This document shows, in pieces, positions 34,907-45,300 of a stretch of 64,000 nucleotides of DNA. The translations under genes and the position numbers were made by a program. The DNA is from Planctomycetaceae bacterium (GTDB taxonomy: Bacteria > Planctomycetota > Planctomycetia > Planctomycetales > Planctomycetaceae), in assembly GCA_019636285.1 (NCBI GenBank), contig JAHBXV010000022.1, forward strand, positions 37,133 to 101,132. The letters run 5' to 3'. The number at the start of each line of letters is the position of its first letter. Position 1 is the stretch's first letter. The notes under the pieces are model-generated. The model saw only the letters and a list, made by a program, of their open reading frames with translations. It was not told where the DNA came from and did no database searches.

Positions 34907-35059
34907 ATGACGGGTTACACGGTTCACACCGGCTCGACCGAGAAGTTCTCGAATGGCTGGGACAACATCTTCAAGAAGAAGACGGCCGCCAAGTCGACCG
35001 CTAAACCGGCGGAAAAGGAGAAGGCAGCCGCCAAGGGGAAGGCCACGAAAAAGAAGTGA
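34907..35059 (+). CDS. Lysine-rich 50-residue protein, conserved in planctomycetes
   Basis: The ATG at 34907 (ATGACGGGTTAC) starts a 50-residue frame: MTGYTVHTGSTEKFSNGWDN, then IFKKKTAAKSTAKPAEKEK and a Lys/Ala tail to KKK. I recall proteins starting MTGYTVHTGST.KFS..WD in many planctomycetes, sometimes mis-annotated as RNA polymerase sigma subunits. The start is fixed by that conserved beginning; the frame upstream to 34544 is spurious. A nucleic-acid-binding role is plausible because of the tail but not known. Confidence 0.65.
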   Translation: MTGYTVHTGSTEKFSNGWDNIFKKKTAAKSTAKPAEKEKAAAKGKATKKK

Positions 35060-35105
35060 GGCCCTCGACCGGACTCGGACCGTCTCCATGACCGGAAACC
35101 GGCAA

Positions 35106-35327
35106 TCAGGAGCGGGTACGGCGGAGCGAACGACTGTCGGCCAGTCCCTGTTGCAGCAGTTCGCGTCCGCTGCTACCGCACCGATGGCAGGGGACGGGCA
35201 CCAGAATCGGCTCCCCGGTCATCAGATACCGGGTCTCTTCCAGCGGCGCGCTCGTCACATTTTCGAGCAGTTCGCTGGTCTCCAGGCTGAGCGGACGGTC
35301 GTACAAAGTGGTGGATTGTCGATCCAT
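35106..35327 (-). CDS. Small protein with a CxxC pair, unknown function
   Basis: A 73-residue protein from ATG 35327, which has AAGGAGAT six bases upstream, deciding this start over a longer one at 35402. It reads MDRQSTTLYDRPLSLETSEL, then a mostly polar region and VPVPCHRCGSSGRELLQQGL. One CxxC is not enough for a zinc ribbon on its own, so dimeric zinc binding is possible. No signal peptide. Confidence 0.5.
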   Translation of the reverse strand: MDRQSTTLYDRPLSLETSELLENVTSAPLEETRYLMTGEPILVPVPCHRCGSSGRELLQQGLADSRSLRRTRS

Positions 35328-35504
35328 CGCGATCTCCTTCATCAAGGTCTTCGCGAGACAGCCAGGGAAAGGACGGAACCCGAACAGGGACGACTGGCTC
35401 AATGATCTTGCATGGACAGGTCACGACAGACGGACCCGCCTGACTGTTACGATACCGCTCCATGCACGGATTACCAGAAAAATCGAACGGGGTTCCTCGC
35501 AGCC

Positions 35505-35552
35505 GTTAGCCGCGACCCAACGGGGAGCGCTCCCCGTTGGGTCGCGGCTAAC
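35505..35552. repeat. Perfect 48-bp palindrome, full copy of the dispersed repeat
   Basis: The left arm GTTAGCCGCGACCCAACGGG plus GAGC is followed directly by its exact 24-base reverse complement. Half copies are at 16817, 33651, 38036 and 61106. It lies 140 bases upstream of the MoxR gene. Having no loop, it can form only a cruciform or be read as a two-fold symmetric protein site. Confidence 0.75.
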
Positions 35553-35695
35553 TCGCTGAACCGGGCATTTGACTTTCCGCGCGCCCCGCCTCGACAATGC
35601 TCCCCTGTTTCCTGACGACATGGTTCGGTTCGCGTGCCGGCTTTCTGCCTGGCCCGATGCCCGACCGCTGACCTCTCGAGCACCGCGAGACCCGT

Positions 35696-36751
35696 GTGAC
35701 TGACACCGCGAACGAGACTCTTGACGATGTCGCCGCCGTCCAGCAGTTGCGCGACGCGGCGGCACGCATTCTGAGTCAGGTCGGTCAGGCGATTGTCGGG
35801 CAGCGACAGGCGGTCGAAGAGTTGCTCATCGCCATGCTGGCGGGTGGCCACTCGCTGCTGGTGGGCGTCCCCGGTCTCGCCAAGACGCTCATGGTCCATA
35901 CGCTCGCCGAGACGCTGCAACTCTCGTTTCGCCGGGTGCAGTTCACGCCCGACCTGATGCCCGCCGATATCACCGGCACCGAGGTCATTCAGGAAGATCG
36001 CTCGACCGGGACGCGCGATTTCCGGTTTCTGCCGGGGCCGATCTTTGCGAACGTCGTCCTCGCCGACGAAATCAACCGCACGCCCCCCAAGACGCAGGCC
36101 GCTTTGATGGAGGCCATGCAGGAACACTCCGTCACCTCGGGGGGCGTTCGCCATCGCCTGCCGGAACCGTTCTTCGTCCTCGCGACGCAGAACCCGATCG
36201 AGCAGGAAGGAACCTACCCGCTTCCCGAAGCGCAGCTCGACCGGTTTATGTTTCAGGTCCTCATCGACTACCCCACCGAAGACGAAGAGTTCGAAATCGT
36301 CCGGCAGACCACGAACGTCGGCAAACCGACCGTCCAGCAAGTTCTCACGCACGAGGAACTCGTCGCCATGCAGTCAGTCGTCCGCCGGATTCCCGTCGCC
36401 GATCCGGTGGTTCGCTACGCACTGGCCCTCGTCCGCGGAACGCGCGCGGGAGCATCGGCCGAGAACGACGGCATCCGCGAATACGTCGCCTGGGGAGCCG
36501 GCCCCCGCGCCAGCCAGTATCTGATCCTGGGTGCCAAAGCCCGTGCTGTCCTGCATGGCCGACTGTTCGTCAGCCCCGATGACGTCCGCGCCGTGGCCGC
36601 TCCGGTATTACGTCACCGCATCCTGTTGAATTTCCACGCCGAAGCCGAGGGGATTCGCACGGATGACATCGTTCGCCGTCTGATCGCCAAAACGTCTGAA
36701 TACCCGGAAGTCGCAGCCCCCCTCGCGGGAATCTTCCGGCCGAAGTCCTGA
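35696..36751 (+). CDS. MoxR family AAA+ ATPase
   Basis: A 351-residue AAA+ ATPase of the MoxR group, often a chaperone for enzyme or cofactor maturation together with a von Willebrand factor A-domain protein. Visible are Walker A GVPGLAKT, the pore region [18 protein letters not shown], Walker [20 protein letters not shown] and sensor [23 protein letters not shown]. The GTG start at 35696 is the first in frame. The usual downstream DUF58/VWA genes are missing; the next gene is a PLP aminotransferase 85 bases away. Confidence 0.92.
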   Translation: MTDTANETLDDVAAVQQLRDAAARILSQVGQAIVGQRQAVEELLIAMLAGGHSLLVGVPGLAKTLMVHTLAETLQLSFRRVQFTPDLMPADITGTEVIQEDRSTGTRDFRFLPGPIFANVVLADEINRTPPKTQAALMEAMQEHSVTSGGVRHRLPEPFFVLATQNPIEQEGTYPLPEAQLDRFMFQVLIDYPTEDEEFEIVRQTTNVGKPTVQQVLTHEELVAMQSVVRRIPVADPVVRYALALVRGTRAGASAENDGIREYVAWGAGPRASQYLILGAKARAVLHGRLFVSPDDVRAVAAPVLRHRILLNFHAEAEGIRTDDIVRRLIAKTSEYPEVAAPLAGIFRPKS

Positions 36752-36836
36752 GGCTCACATGAGCGTTCTAAATCCGCCTCGGACATCGGCTTTCACCACA
36801 TCCAATTCGTCCCTCACATTCTGAAGGCCCGCACTC

Positions 36837-38018
36837 ATGACGTCTCCACTCCCTCCGCTCGTCACGCCTCCTTCCCGCATCCTGATGGGTCCCGGCCCCA
36901 GCGATGTCGACCCGCGCGTCCTCGCCGCGCTGTGCGCCCCGACGGTGGGCCACCTCGATCCCTATTTCCTGAAGATCATGGACGAGTTGCAGGGGATGCT
37001 GCGGCAGGTCTTCCGCACGCAGAACCGGTTGACGCTGGCCGTCTCGGGAACCGGCAGCGCGGGGATGGAAACGTGCGTCGCCAATCTGATCGAACCGGGC
37101 GACAAGATGGTCGTCGGCGTTAACGGCGTGTTCGGCGGACGCATGGCCGACGTGGCCGCTCGCTGTGGAGCCGAGGTCATCAAGATCGAACGCCCGTTCG
37201 GCGAAGTCTTCGACCCGGCAGAAATCGAAGCCGCCATGAAGACCCACCGCCCGAAAGTCGTCGGCCTGGTCAATGCCGAGACCTCGACCGGTGCGTATCA
37301 ACCGATGCCCGAGATCGCGAAAATCGTCCACGCGCAGGGCGGTCTGATTGTGATGGACTGCGTGACGTCGCTCGCCGGGATGCCGGTCGAAATTGATGGC
37401 TGGGACATCGACGCCGCGTACTCGGGAACGCAGAAGTGCCTGAGTTGCCCGCCTGGCCTGGCACCCGTCACGTTCGGCGACCGAGCCGTCGCGGCTCTCG
37501 ATGCCCGCAAGACCAAGGTCCAAAGCTGGTATCTCGACTTGCAGATGGTGAAGGAATACTGGGGCGGCAGCCGTGCCTACCACCACACGGCTCCGATTAA
37601 CATGAACTACGCCCTGCACGCCGCCCTCCGCTGCGTTCTGGAAGAGGGCCTCGAACAGCGCTGGGCACGGCACGCGAAACTGCACCAGGTGCTGCGGGCA
37701 GGTCTCGAAGCGCTGGGACTGAGCTATGTCGTCGCCGAGCCATATCGGCTGCCGATGCTCAACTCGGTTCGCATTCCTGACGGAATCGACGACGCCAAGG
37801 TCCGGTCGCTGCTGCTTCAGGAGTTCGGCCTGGAAATCGGTGGCGGACTCGGCCCAATGAAGGGCAAAGTCTGGCGAATCGGTCTGATGGGAGCCGCTTG
37901 CACGCCGAAAAACGTCGTCACCTGCGTTTCCGCCCTCGAATACGCCCTGCGGAAAAACGGCAACAACGTCACCCCCGGTGCCGGCCCCGCCGCCGTCACG
38001 GCCGCGCTACTCGCCTAA
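36837..38018 (+). CDS. Serine/alanine-glyoxylate aminotransferase family PLP enzyme
   Basis: A 393-residue fold-type I PLP enzyme of the alanine-glyoxylate/serine-pyruvate aminotransferase family. Landmarks are [17 protein letters not shown] at the N-terminus, [16 protein letters not shown] (phosphate-binding), [30 protein letters not shown], and the Schiff-base lysine in [15 protein letters not shown]. The C-terminus has [22 protein letters not shown]. The length is ordinary. It probably detoxifies glyoxylate or feeds serine/glycine metabolism; the exact donor cannot be told. Confidence 0.92.
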   Translation: MTSPLPPLVTPPSRILMGPGPSDVDPRVLAALCAPTVGHLDPYFLKIMDELQGMLRQVFRTQNRLTLAVSGTGSAGMETCVANLIEPGDKMVVGVNGVFGGRMADVAARCGAEVIKIERPFGEVFDPAEIEAAMKTHRPKVVGLVNAETSTGAYQPMPEIAKIVHAQGGLIVMDCVTSLAGMPVEIDGWDIDAAYSGTQKCLSCPPGLAPVTFGDRAVAALDARKTKVQSWYLDLQMVKEYWGGSRAYHHTAPINMNYALHAALRCVLEEGLEQRWARHAKLHQVLRAGLEALGLSYVVAEPYRLPMLNSVRIPDGIDDAKVRSLLLQEFGLEIGGGLGPMKGKVWRIGLMGAACTPKNVVTCVSALEYALRKNGNNVTPGAGPAAVTAALLA

Positions 38019-38035
38019 CCGTACATTTCGCCCCA

Positions 38036-38061
38036 TTAGCCGCGACCCACCGGGGAGCGCT
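38036..38061. repeat. Copy of the TTAGCCGCGACCC...GGGGAGCGCT repeat
   Basis: A 26-base half copy (one base different from the palindrome at 35505) in the 139-base gap between the aminotransferase and the DUF1501 gene. Confidence 0.65.
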
Positions 38062-38157
38062 CTTCTCCTTTTCCAGAAGCGCGCTTCCCTCTTGGATCAC
38101 CCACCCCCGCGCGTTACCATCAAAGTTCTCCCACCCGTTGATGCCGAGGACGCCCCC

Positions 38158-39447
38158 GTGTTACCCACAGACCGCCGTTCCTTCCTGGCCGCCTCCGCCG
38201 CGTCGCTCGCCCTGCCGTCGCTGAGTTTTGCCAGCAGCGACGCCAAGGCCGCCCCGGCACTCGGCAAAGCCGAGCATTGCATCATGGTCTGGCTGGGTGG
38301 CGGAGCCGGACAGATCGACACGTGGGACCCCAAGCAGGTCGGCGACCCCAAGGCGAAGAAGCCCGGTTCGTACTATCCCGCGATCGACACCGCCATTCCC
38401 GGCGTACAGGTCTGTCAGCATTTGAGCCGCTGCGCGAACGTGCTCGATCGTTTCATTCCGATCCGGACAACCAACCACGACGTCATCGACGAACACGCGG
38501 CTGCGACCGACCGCATGCACACGGGACGCCGCAGCGACGCCACCCTCACCTATCCATCGGTCGGTTCGGTCGTCACGCACCTCAAGGGGCCACTCGACGA
38601 AAACGTCCCCGCGTACGTGCTGATGGGTTACCCCAGCACGACGCGCGGCCCCGGCTTTCTGGGAGCCGAGGCGGGTTACATCTATCTGACCGAAACAACG
38701 TCCGGCCCCAAGGGACTGACTCCCCCGGCCGACATTCAAGCCGAACGCCGCGCCCGCCGCGAAGCACTGCTCGAAAAGGTCCGCAACGACTACGTCCTCA
38801 AGCGGCAGGACATCGCGAGCGTCGTCGATTACGACCGCATGATCGCCCGCTCGCTGAAGCTGGGCGGCCCAGACTTTCTGAAACTCTTCGCCCTCGACAC
38901 CGAGCCCGATTCGCTCCGCAACGACTACGGCGGCGAATTCGGCCAGCGCTGCCTTCTCGCCCGAAGGTTGGTTCAGGCGGGCAGCCGCTTTATCGAAGTC
39001 TCGCACAACCTTAACTTCCTCAACGGCACCGGCTGGGACGTCCACAACGAGGGAATCGTCAACCAGCACAAGCTGATCGAGGAACTCGACCGCGCCCTGG
39101 CGACGCTCGTTCTCGATCTCGAAAACCATAAGCTGCTCGACAAAACGCTGATCGTCGTGGCCACCGAGTTCGGCCGACCAGCGGGTTTCGATGGCGGCGG
39201 CGGTCGCGGCCACCACGGCAAATGCTTCGCCACCGTCATGGCGGGCGGCGGTCTCAAGACGGGTCAGGCCATCGGCGTGACCGACGAACTCGGTATGAAC
39301 ATCGTCGAACGCCCCGTGAGCGTCCCCGACATGCTGGCCACCATTTACGCCACCCTGGGGATCGACCCCCACGAAGACCTCTACGCCGGCGACCGCCCCG
39401 TCCCCATCACCGACGGCGGCGTGCCGATCGCCGAGTTGTTTGGGTAA
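38158..39447 (+). CDS. DUF1501 family protein, Tat-exported (second copy)
   Basis: A 429-residue DUF1501 protein. The GTG at 38158 gives [20 protein letters not shown], a Tat signal with the RR pair, and has a weak GAGG upstream; the open frame extends further but without signal sequence. It has the same landmarks as the copy at 6542: [44 protein letters not shown] and [22 protein letters not shown]. The two copies are clearly divergent. No PSD1 gene adjoins it. Confidence 0.9.
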   Translation: MLPTDRRSFLAASAASLALPSLSFASSDAKAAPALGKAEHCIMVWLGGGAGQIDTWDPKQVGDPKAKKPGSYYPAIDTAIPGVQVCQHLSRCANVLDRFIPIRTTNHDVIDEHAAATDRMHTGRRSDATLTYPSVGSVVTHLKGPLDENVPAYVLMGYPSTTRGPGFLGAEAGYIYLTETTSGPKGLTPPADIQAERRARREALLEKVRNDYVLKRQDIASVVDYDRMIARSLKLGGPDFLKLFALDTEPDSLRNDYGGEFGQRCLLARRLVQAGSRFIEVSHNLNFLNGTGWDVHNEGIVNQHKLIEELDRALATLVLDLENHKLLDKTLIVVATEFGRPAGFDGGGGRGHHGKCFATVMAGGGLKTGQAIGVTDELGMNIVERPVSVPDMLATIYATLGIDPHEDLYAGDRPVPITDGGVPIAELFG

Positions 39448-39468
39448 CGAACACGGGAGAAGCACGAG

Positions 39469-41649
39469 TCACTTCGGCTTCATGGGACCGGGCTCCAATT
39501 GTGGTGGTCGAATTCGAGTCAGTTCCGATTGGGCATGTTTCTGCTCGTCGGCTGTCAGACTCCGAAATCCGCAACTGAAGATTGTCCCCTCTCGGGGTGT
39601 CTCGCCTCCATAAGTGATTTTCAGTTGCGGCTTCACCGGCGCGGAATCGATATCGAGAATCTGCCGGTCGCGATCGAACAGCAAGGCGACTCCCTGATAC
39701 CTCACGAGACGCAGGTTGACACGTTCGCCCGCCTTGAAGTGCCTCCAGTGCAGGAACCAGCTTCCCTTCCCATGGCGACGTTGCAGGCGGCAGCGATAGA
39801 GGGACTTACCGGCGTCCCATTCAAATAGAATCAGGACGCGATAGAAGACTTCCCCAAACTCGTGGATCAGGAAGCCCCCCGGCGTCACGAGTTCAAAGTC
39901 GGTCTCGAAGACATAGTCTTCCGCAGGCAGTTCCGGATATTGAAGCCCCCCGCTGGTCGCGAGATTGGCAAAGACGTTGGGCTGACGCCATTGCTCCACG
40001 TCATTTGTCGGTGCGAGCCCGGTGACTGACGGAATGCCTGTGACCGGGATCGTGAAATCGGGAGTGGTGACCGACGCTTGTTGTGGTGGGTTCGCTGCGA
40101 CTTCGCGTGTCGGCTTTTCTGTTGATAGCACGGTCGGCTCGTTGATCGCTTGTGCCGGCTCAGTTTTTTCCACTGCCTTCGGGACAATACGAATCGTTTC
40201 GTGTCCGCCCCAGTGCACGGTGATTTCCGCCGGACTCGGTTGTTGAGTTCCATCGCCGCCGACAATCTCGACGCGGTACGTTCCCGCCGCCAACGGCAGT
40301 TGCTGCGACTCAGGGGCGGGCTTCAGCACCGCCAGTTCGCGATCACCCTGCAGGATGCGCAGCTCCGTGCCCCGTTCATGCAGTTGAACCTCCACGGTGC
40401 CGCCGGATGTCTTGATAATCACGACAACAGCCGCCAGCACGAGCATCGCTCCAATGCCGGCGATAGCCGTCGTCACTCTCGGCCAGCCAGTCGGAGGTTT
40501 TCTCTTTACGACTTTGGGCGCGTTCGTTTGCACGACGCCACTGCGAACATAGCTCTTCAAATCCCTGGCCAGTTCCTCCATGGAACCATAGCGATCACGA
40601 ATCGCGCGGGACGTAGCCTTGGCAACAATCGCATCCAACTGGTCGGGCGCGTCGCCACGGACTTCTGATATCCGCGGAATGTCGTTCTGCCGAATCTGGT
40701 CGAGCACATCTAAGAGCGAACCGCGAAACGGCGGCCGACCCGTTAAGAGTTCGAACATCACGATCGCCAGACTGTATTGATCGCTCGCCGGTCCAATCAG
40801 ATTCTGGTCGCCGCTGGCCTGCTCGGGCGACATATACAAGGGCGAGCCAACGATCTGGCCGGAGCGCGTCAATTCGCCGTCCAAGAGACGATGCCGGCGG
40901 GCCAGGCCGAAGTCGGTCAGCAGGGGCTTGTTCTTTTCGTCGAGCAGAATGTTGCCGGGCTTTACGTCGCGGTGGATCACGCCCCGGCGGTGAGCAAGAG
41001 CCAGGCCGTCGGCAATCATCATTCCCAGGCGAGCCACATCCCGGCGACTGGGGCGCCAACCCCCTTTCAGTTTTTGCGACAGAGTCTCGCCATTGATGTA
41101 AGGCATGGTGAGAAACGGCATGCCATCTATGGTTCCGACATCGAACACCGGGCAGACATGGGGATGTTCGATCGTCGCCGCGGCGCGGGCCTCGCGAAAG
41201 AACCGCTGCTCGCCCGAGTCCGACTCCTGGGCATCGAGGAACGGCACCTTGAGGGCCACGGTCCGATCAAGCTGCGTGTCGTGCGCCAGAAACACGGCCC
41301 CCATGCCACCACGACCCAGCGCTTTCAGAAGCTGATAGCGACCAAACTCAGCGGGCAGGTTCTCGAACCGCGCCAGTGAAGTCTGACGAGCCGGCGGCAG
41401 CGAGGTTTCCTGACCGTTGGCTGACACCTGGGCGGTCCGCCGCCCTGACGTTGACCCCTCGCCGAACGCTCGAAGGCTGCACAAGAGCACGTCGGCCTCA
41501 AGATCCACGGCATCCAATTCTTCCAGGCACCGCGAGCAGGAATCCACGTGCAGGGCCATGCGCTCGCACTCCCGTGGTGAGACACGGCCTGACGCGAACT
41601 CCGCGAGTTCGCCACGTGTGAAGCAGGGTACGAGTAAGTCCGCAACCAC
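39469..41649 (-). CDS. Transmembrane Ser/Thr protein kinase with zinc-finger N-terminus
   Basis: A 726-residue protein. The N-terminus carries an anti-sigma-type zinc-binding pattern, HVDSCSRC (His 34, Cys 38, Cys 41). The Hanks-type kinase domain covers about 103-370: glycine loop GRGGMG (112-117), Lys 134, HRDVKPGN (226-233), DFG (246-248) and SPLYMSPEQASG; all catalytic residues are present. A membrane helix (about 385-407) follows, and the outer part is a beta-rich domain with a Pro/Thr-rich linker. The gene starts 12 bases after the ECF sigma gene, so kinase and sigma factor are one unit; zinc-finger binding of the sigma factor and its release by phosphorylation are inferred from known ECF-kinase pairs. 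Confidence 0.9.
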   Translation of the reverse strand: MVADLLVPCFTRGELAEFASGRVSPRECERMALHVDSCSRCLEELDAVDLEADVLLCSLRAFGEGSTSGRRTAQVSANGQETSLPPARQTSLARFENLPAEFGRYQLLKALGRGGMGAVFLAHDTQLDRTVALKVPFLDAQESDSGEQRFFREARAAATIEHPHVCPVFDVGTIDGMPFLTMPYINGETLSQKLKGGWRPSRRDVARLGMMIADGLALAHRRGVIHRDVKPGNILLDEKNKPLLTDFGLARRHRLLDGELTRSGQIVGSPLYMSPEQASGDQNLIGPASDQYSLAIVMFELLTGRPPFRGSLLDVLDQIRQNDIPRISEVRGDAPDQLDAIVAKATSRAIRDRYGSMEELARDLKSYVRSGVVQTNAPKVVKRKPPTGWPRVTTAIAGIGAMLVLAAVVVIIKTSGGTVEVQLHERGTELRILQGDRELAVLKPAPESQQLPLAAGTYRVEIVGGDGTQQPSPAEITVHWGGHETIRIVPKAVEKTEPAQAINEPTVLSTEKPTREVAANPPQQASVTTPDFTIPVTGIPSVTGLAPTNDVEQWRQPNVFANLATSGGLQYPELPAEDYVFETDFELVTPGGFLIHEFGEVFYRVLILFEWDAGKSLYRCRLQRRHGKGSWFLHWRHFKAGERVNLRLVRYQGVALLFDRDRQILDIDSAPVKPQLKITYGGETPREGTIFSCGFRSLTADEQKHAQSELTRIRPPQLEPGPMKPK

Positions 41650-41661
41650 GGAGTCCCCCGT

Positions 41662-42258
41662 CTATTCAATCAATTCGGAGAATTCGGCCCGCAGCCGCGC
41701 CAGGACTCGCGAGCGGGCGATATACACTGCGTTCGGGCTGATGCCGAGTTCGGCGGCCACATCATGAGGCGGTCTGTCGTCCACGACCGTTGCGACAAAA
41801 GCTTTCCACGTCGACTCATTGAAATCCATTTGGATGAGGTCCATCGCACGTCGATAGAGCACGGAGATCTCGGTCGCCTCGGGAATGTCGTCTTCCCATT
41901 CCCTCGCGGCGACGCCCTGCTCGACGGCCGATTGGTCGATTGTCGGCTGACTGGCCCGAGCGCGATGCAGGTCGTGGACCTTGTTACGGGTGACCGTTTT
42001 CAACCAGGAACGAAACGCACCCCGCTGCGCCCGTTCAAACTTTCCTAAAGACCGATGTACCGACTGAAACACTTCCTGCCGAACATCTGCGCTATCGGCG
42101 TCGCTCAGTCTCCAGCAGCGACACCAGCGTTCGATCAGCGGCCCATAGAGTTCCGCCAACCGCTTCCAGCCCTCTTCCTCATTGCGTCGCACGCGATCCA
42201 GCAGGCTGACCGAGGTGGAGGCCCCTGGCGAAGATTCCTCATCCGTCTGCTGAACCAT
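41662..42258 (-). CDS. ECF-type RNA polymerase sigma factor
   Basis: A 198-residue sigma-70 family factor. ATG 42258 (MVQQTDEESSPG) is preferred to the longer form. Region 2 is visible in LAELYGPLIERWCRCWRLSD followed by ADSADVRQEVFQSVHRSL and FRSWLKTVTRNKVHDL, and region 4 in the C-terminal helix-turn-helix PPHDVAAELGISPNAVYIARSRVLARLR. The cysteines in the 2.1 region are unusual. It precedes the kinase gene by 12 bases and follows the WD40 gene by about 100. Its promoter target cannot be read from the sequence. Confidence 0.88.
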   Translation of the reverse strand: MVQQTDEESSPGASTSVSLLDRVRRNEEEGWKRLAELYGPLIERWCRCWRLSDADSADVRQEVFQSVHRSLGKFERAQRGAFRSWLKTVTRNKVHDLHRARASQPTIDQSAVEQGVAAREWEDDIPEATEISVLYRRAMDLIQMDFNESTWKAFVATVVDDRPPHDVAAELGISPNAVYIARSRVLARLRAEFSELIE

Positions 42259-42360
42259 GACAAGCACCGCGAGAGAGTTGGCCGCACTGGGAAAGCGCGG
42301 CCGACATTCTAACGACACCTGACACCGTTCGCGAAAATCTACCCATCAAGCCGCAGCGTT

Positions 42361-45300
42361 TCAGGGCACAGCGGCGGGTTGGGTATCGGCTTCCACCGGC
42401 AACCCCCAGAAGATCGCCCACGTATCGACCGAACCAGACATGGCGAATCGTCCATCCGGCGAGAACGCGACTGCAGTAACGGGATGTTGATGGCCCACCA
42501 GCCGGGCAATCTCCCGACCCTCGGCCAGGTTCCAGAGATAAATCTGGGAATCGTTGTCTCCCAGTAACAGGTATCGCCAGTCCGACGACACCGTCGCCGA
42601 GCGAGCATTTCGGCCGAGATCGGCTTCGTAACGCTTCTCCATCGTTGTGAGGTCCAGAATCTCGACATGCACCCGCGGCAGCGGAGCATTTTCGACACTG
42701 AATGTCTGTGGAGCTTCCAACCAGCCGATCGTCAACGCGCGTGTTCCATCGGCATTGAAGTGAAGCTGCTGCACGGAGTATTTCGCGGCGCGGTACGTTC
42801 CAAGGAGGCTCTGATCCTTCAGACTCCAGAAATTAATCAGCTTGTCTCCCGAACTCGCGGCGACAACCATGCCGTCGCGCGACGCGGCCATCGCGGTGAT
42901 CGGCGCCGCGACCTTCTGTTTCAGGAGAATGTCGCCCTTCTTGCCGCGAACGGTGAATTGATTATCGCTGGAAGCCGTGAGCAGCAGTTCGCGGCCGTCG
43001 TCGCTGTAGGCCAGCAATTGGGCTCCCGCGTCCACCACGGCTGGCCCGCGCCCCGTCCGCGTCTCCCAGAACTCGACTTTGCCGTAGTCGCCCCACGAAA
43101 TGAGGTAACCGAGATCCGACGACACCGCGACCGGTCCCACGCCCCGGAACGTCACGGCGGGAGCCATTTCACCAGTTTCGAGGTTTTCGGGTGTGGGAAG
43201 TGTTGGGGCCGCCGGAGCCTTTTGTTTGGCTTTACCACGAATGGGCTTTCCCCCCGGTGCTTCGCTCTCCAGCGACCATAACTGGCCGGTCGAATGACTG
43301 GTCAGCGACATCCCCACCGCCTGGTCGCGAGCCAGAAAGACCTGCGCCACGGTATAGAACGAGTCCGCCCGGCCCCGCCGCAATTCTCCCACCTGATGCG
43401 TCGTCGCATACGGCTTGGCCGTGTACGCCGTTGTCAGCAGTTCCCGTGGAACGGGGGCAACGCTTTGCGGGTGGAGCAATTCCGGAGCCTGAAGAGGCGA
43501 TGCCAACAACTCGGTGATCGATGCAGCGGCGTCAGCGGGGAAAGCCGTGATTTCGTCGCCAAGACTTGAGCGTCCCGTAAACTTCTGGCCGTCCTCCGAA
43601 AGCTGCCACATCAGCGTGCGTTCATCCTGCGATCGCAGCAGGTTCGTGTGTGTCGGCAATGGCGATTCCCGATCGGGGACGCCGAGACGGGAGTCGTGTC
43701 GACTCAAAATCGCGGCCCACCGCCGCGACGCGGCCGGCTGGATGCTGACGCTCATCGGGCGGTACACCGTCGGCTGCCGGGGATCATACAACTCGGCGAC
43801 CGCTGGCTTTTCCGGTATCTCCTTGTCGATACCAGGCGGATTCGTCGCCGGTGCTACGAATCGCAGGCCGAAGGGTGCGGAGTACTTCCCGAAGACCCAA
43901 CGCCCCGAGTAATCACGGCCGGCCCGGCAGGCTTCCCCAAGCTGGTCGTGCCGCTGTTGCGAGGCCAGCCCCTCTTTGCGAACGTCAGCAACCTCCTGAC
44001 GAAGTGCGGGAAATCGGTCCGGAATCAATGATTCGAGCGAGGCCATCTCGGCCAGCACAGACGCAAAATCTCCTTTGTCGAGTCGCGCGTTGGCCGCGGC
44101 GATGACGTCGCCCAGATACGCTCGCAGGTTGGCATCGAAGCGAATCGGCCGCTCGGCCTGCTTCAGTTCCGTTGACCAGACCGTCAACTGACCTTCGTGG
44201 CTGCGTCGCAAACCTTCACTTCCCCAGTGCAGCCCGGTCATGAGCTGAATGGTTTCACCCGCGGCCCATCGGGGCACGAAGTAATGGTTCGGCTCAGCGA
44301 GCCCGCTGTCGCTCACGCCGGCCACGCTCACACGAACATGCGGCTGAATGGCTCGCAGCTTGAGGGCAACCGTCACATTCGTCAGTTCGCGACCCGACTC
44401 ATTCCGTGCCACCAGCCGGTACACATACAGTCGCTTCGCCTTGAGACTGCTCATCATCAGGTCGAAGGGTCCGCTGAATTCCACCTGCGATGTCCGCTCG
44501 ATTTCGACCGAAAGCACCGGCTCGCCCGCCTGCTCCGGTCCGGACAATCTTTCAGCGTTCGGAATCAGTCCCTCCCACAATTGACGTCGCGCGAGATCAG
44601 ACCGGGTGAGCAACTGCTCCGAGCTGGCGCGGTAGCCGATCGAACTCGCCGCCCCGGAGACCGCTTCATCGAAATAGTGCTGCGAAAGCGTCTGAATGCG
44701 AATCACGCCGGGCGTGCTCGTATCGGCGACGGCGTAAGAATCATCCCCCATCTGAAAGGCGCTCTGCAGGAAGCCAGTCATGGCCGCCGCTTCCCCTTCG
44801 CGGGCCTGCTCATCAAGGGCCAACCCCTGGGCATACTGTCGCAGGGCCTCTTCAGCCACTGACGTCATTTGCTTCACAGCAGCATTCGTCGAACTCCGCA
44901 GCCGCAGCAACACGTCGCGGGGAGGGTCCAGTTGCACCATCCGTTCCCGCTGCCGATAAAGCTGCGTCGCCATTCCCGCCAGCCCGGCGTAATCGTCCGA
45001 ATTCAATGCAGCATTGGAGATCACCGGATTCGTCGACTCTTGAGGCAGCGGTTGAACAGCAGCCGGAACTTTGGGCGGCTGTTCAACAGGCGGTTGCGTG
45101 ACGGCATTTGCGTGGAGATTTTCAGGCACGGGATGCGCGGGCACTGGAGCACGGTTCACTCCGGCAAAGTCGTCGCTGGAATTGGCCTCAGCACGGGGAT
45201 CCATCAGTTCCCGTTCGAAGGAACCGACGACCGTCTGAGGCGCTGGACGAACCGGACCGCGAAACCAGCGAGCCGACGAGTAGCACACCAGCGCGACACC

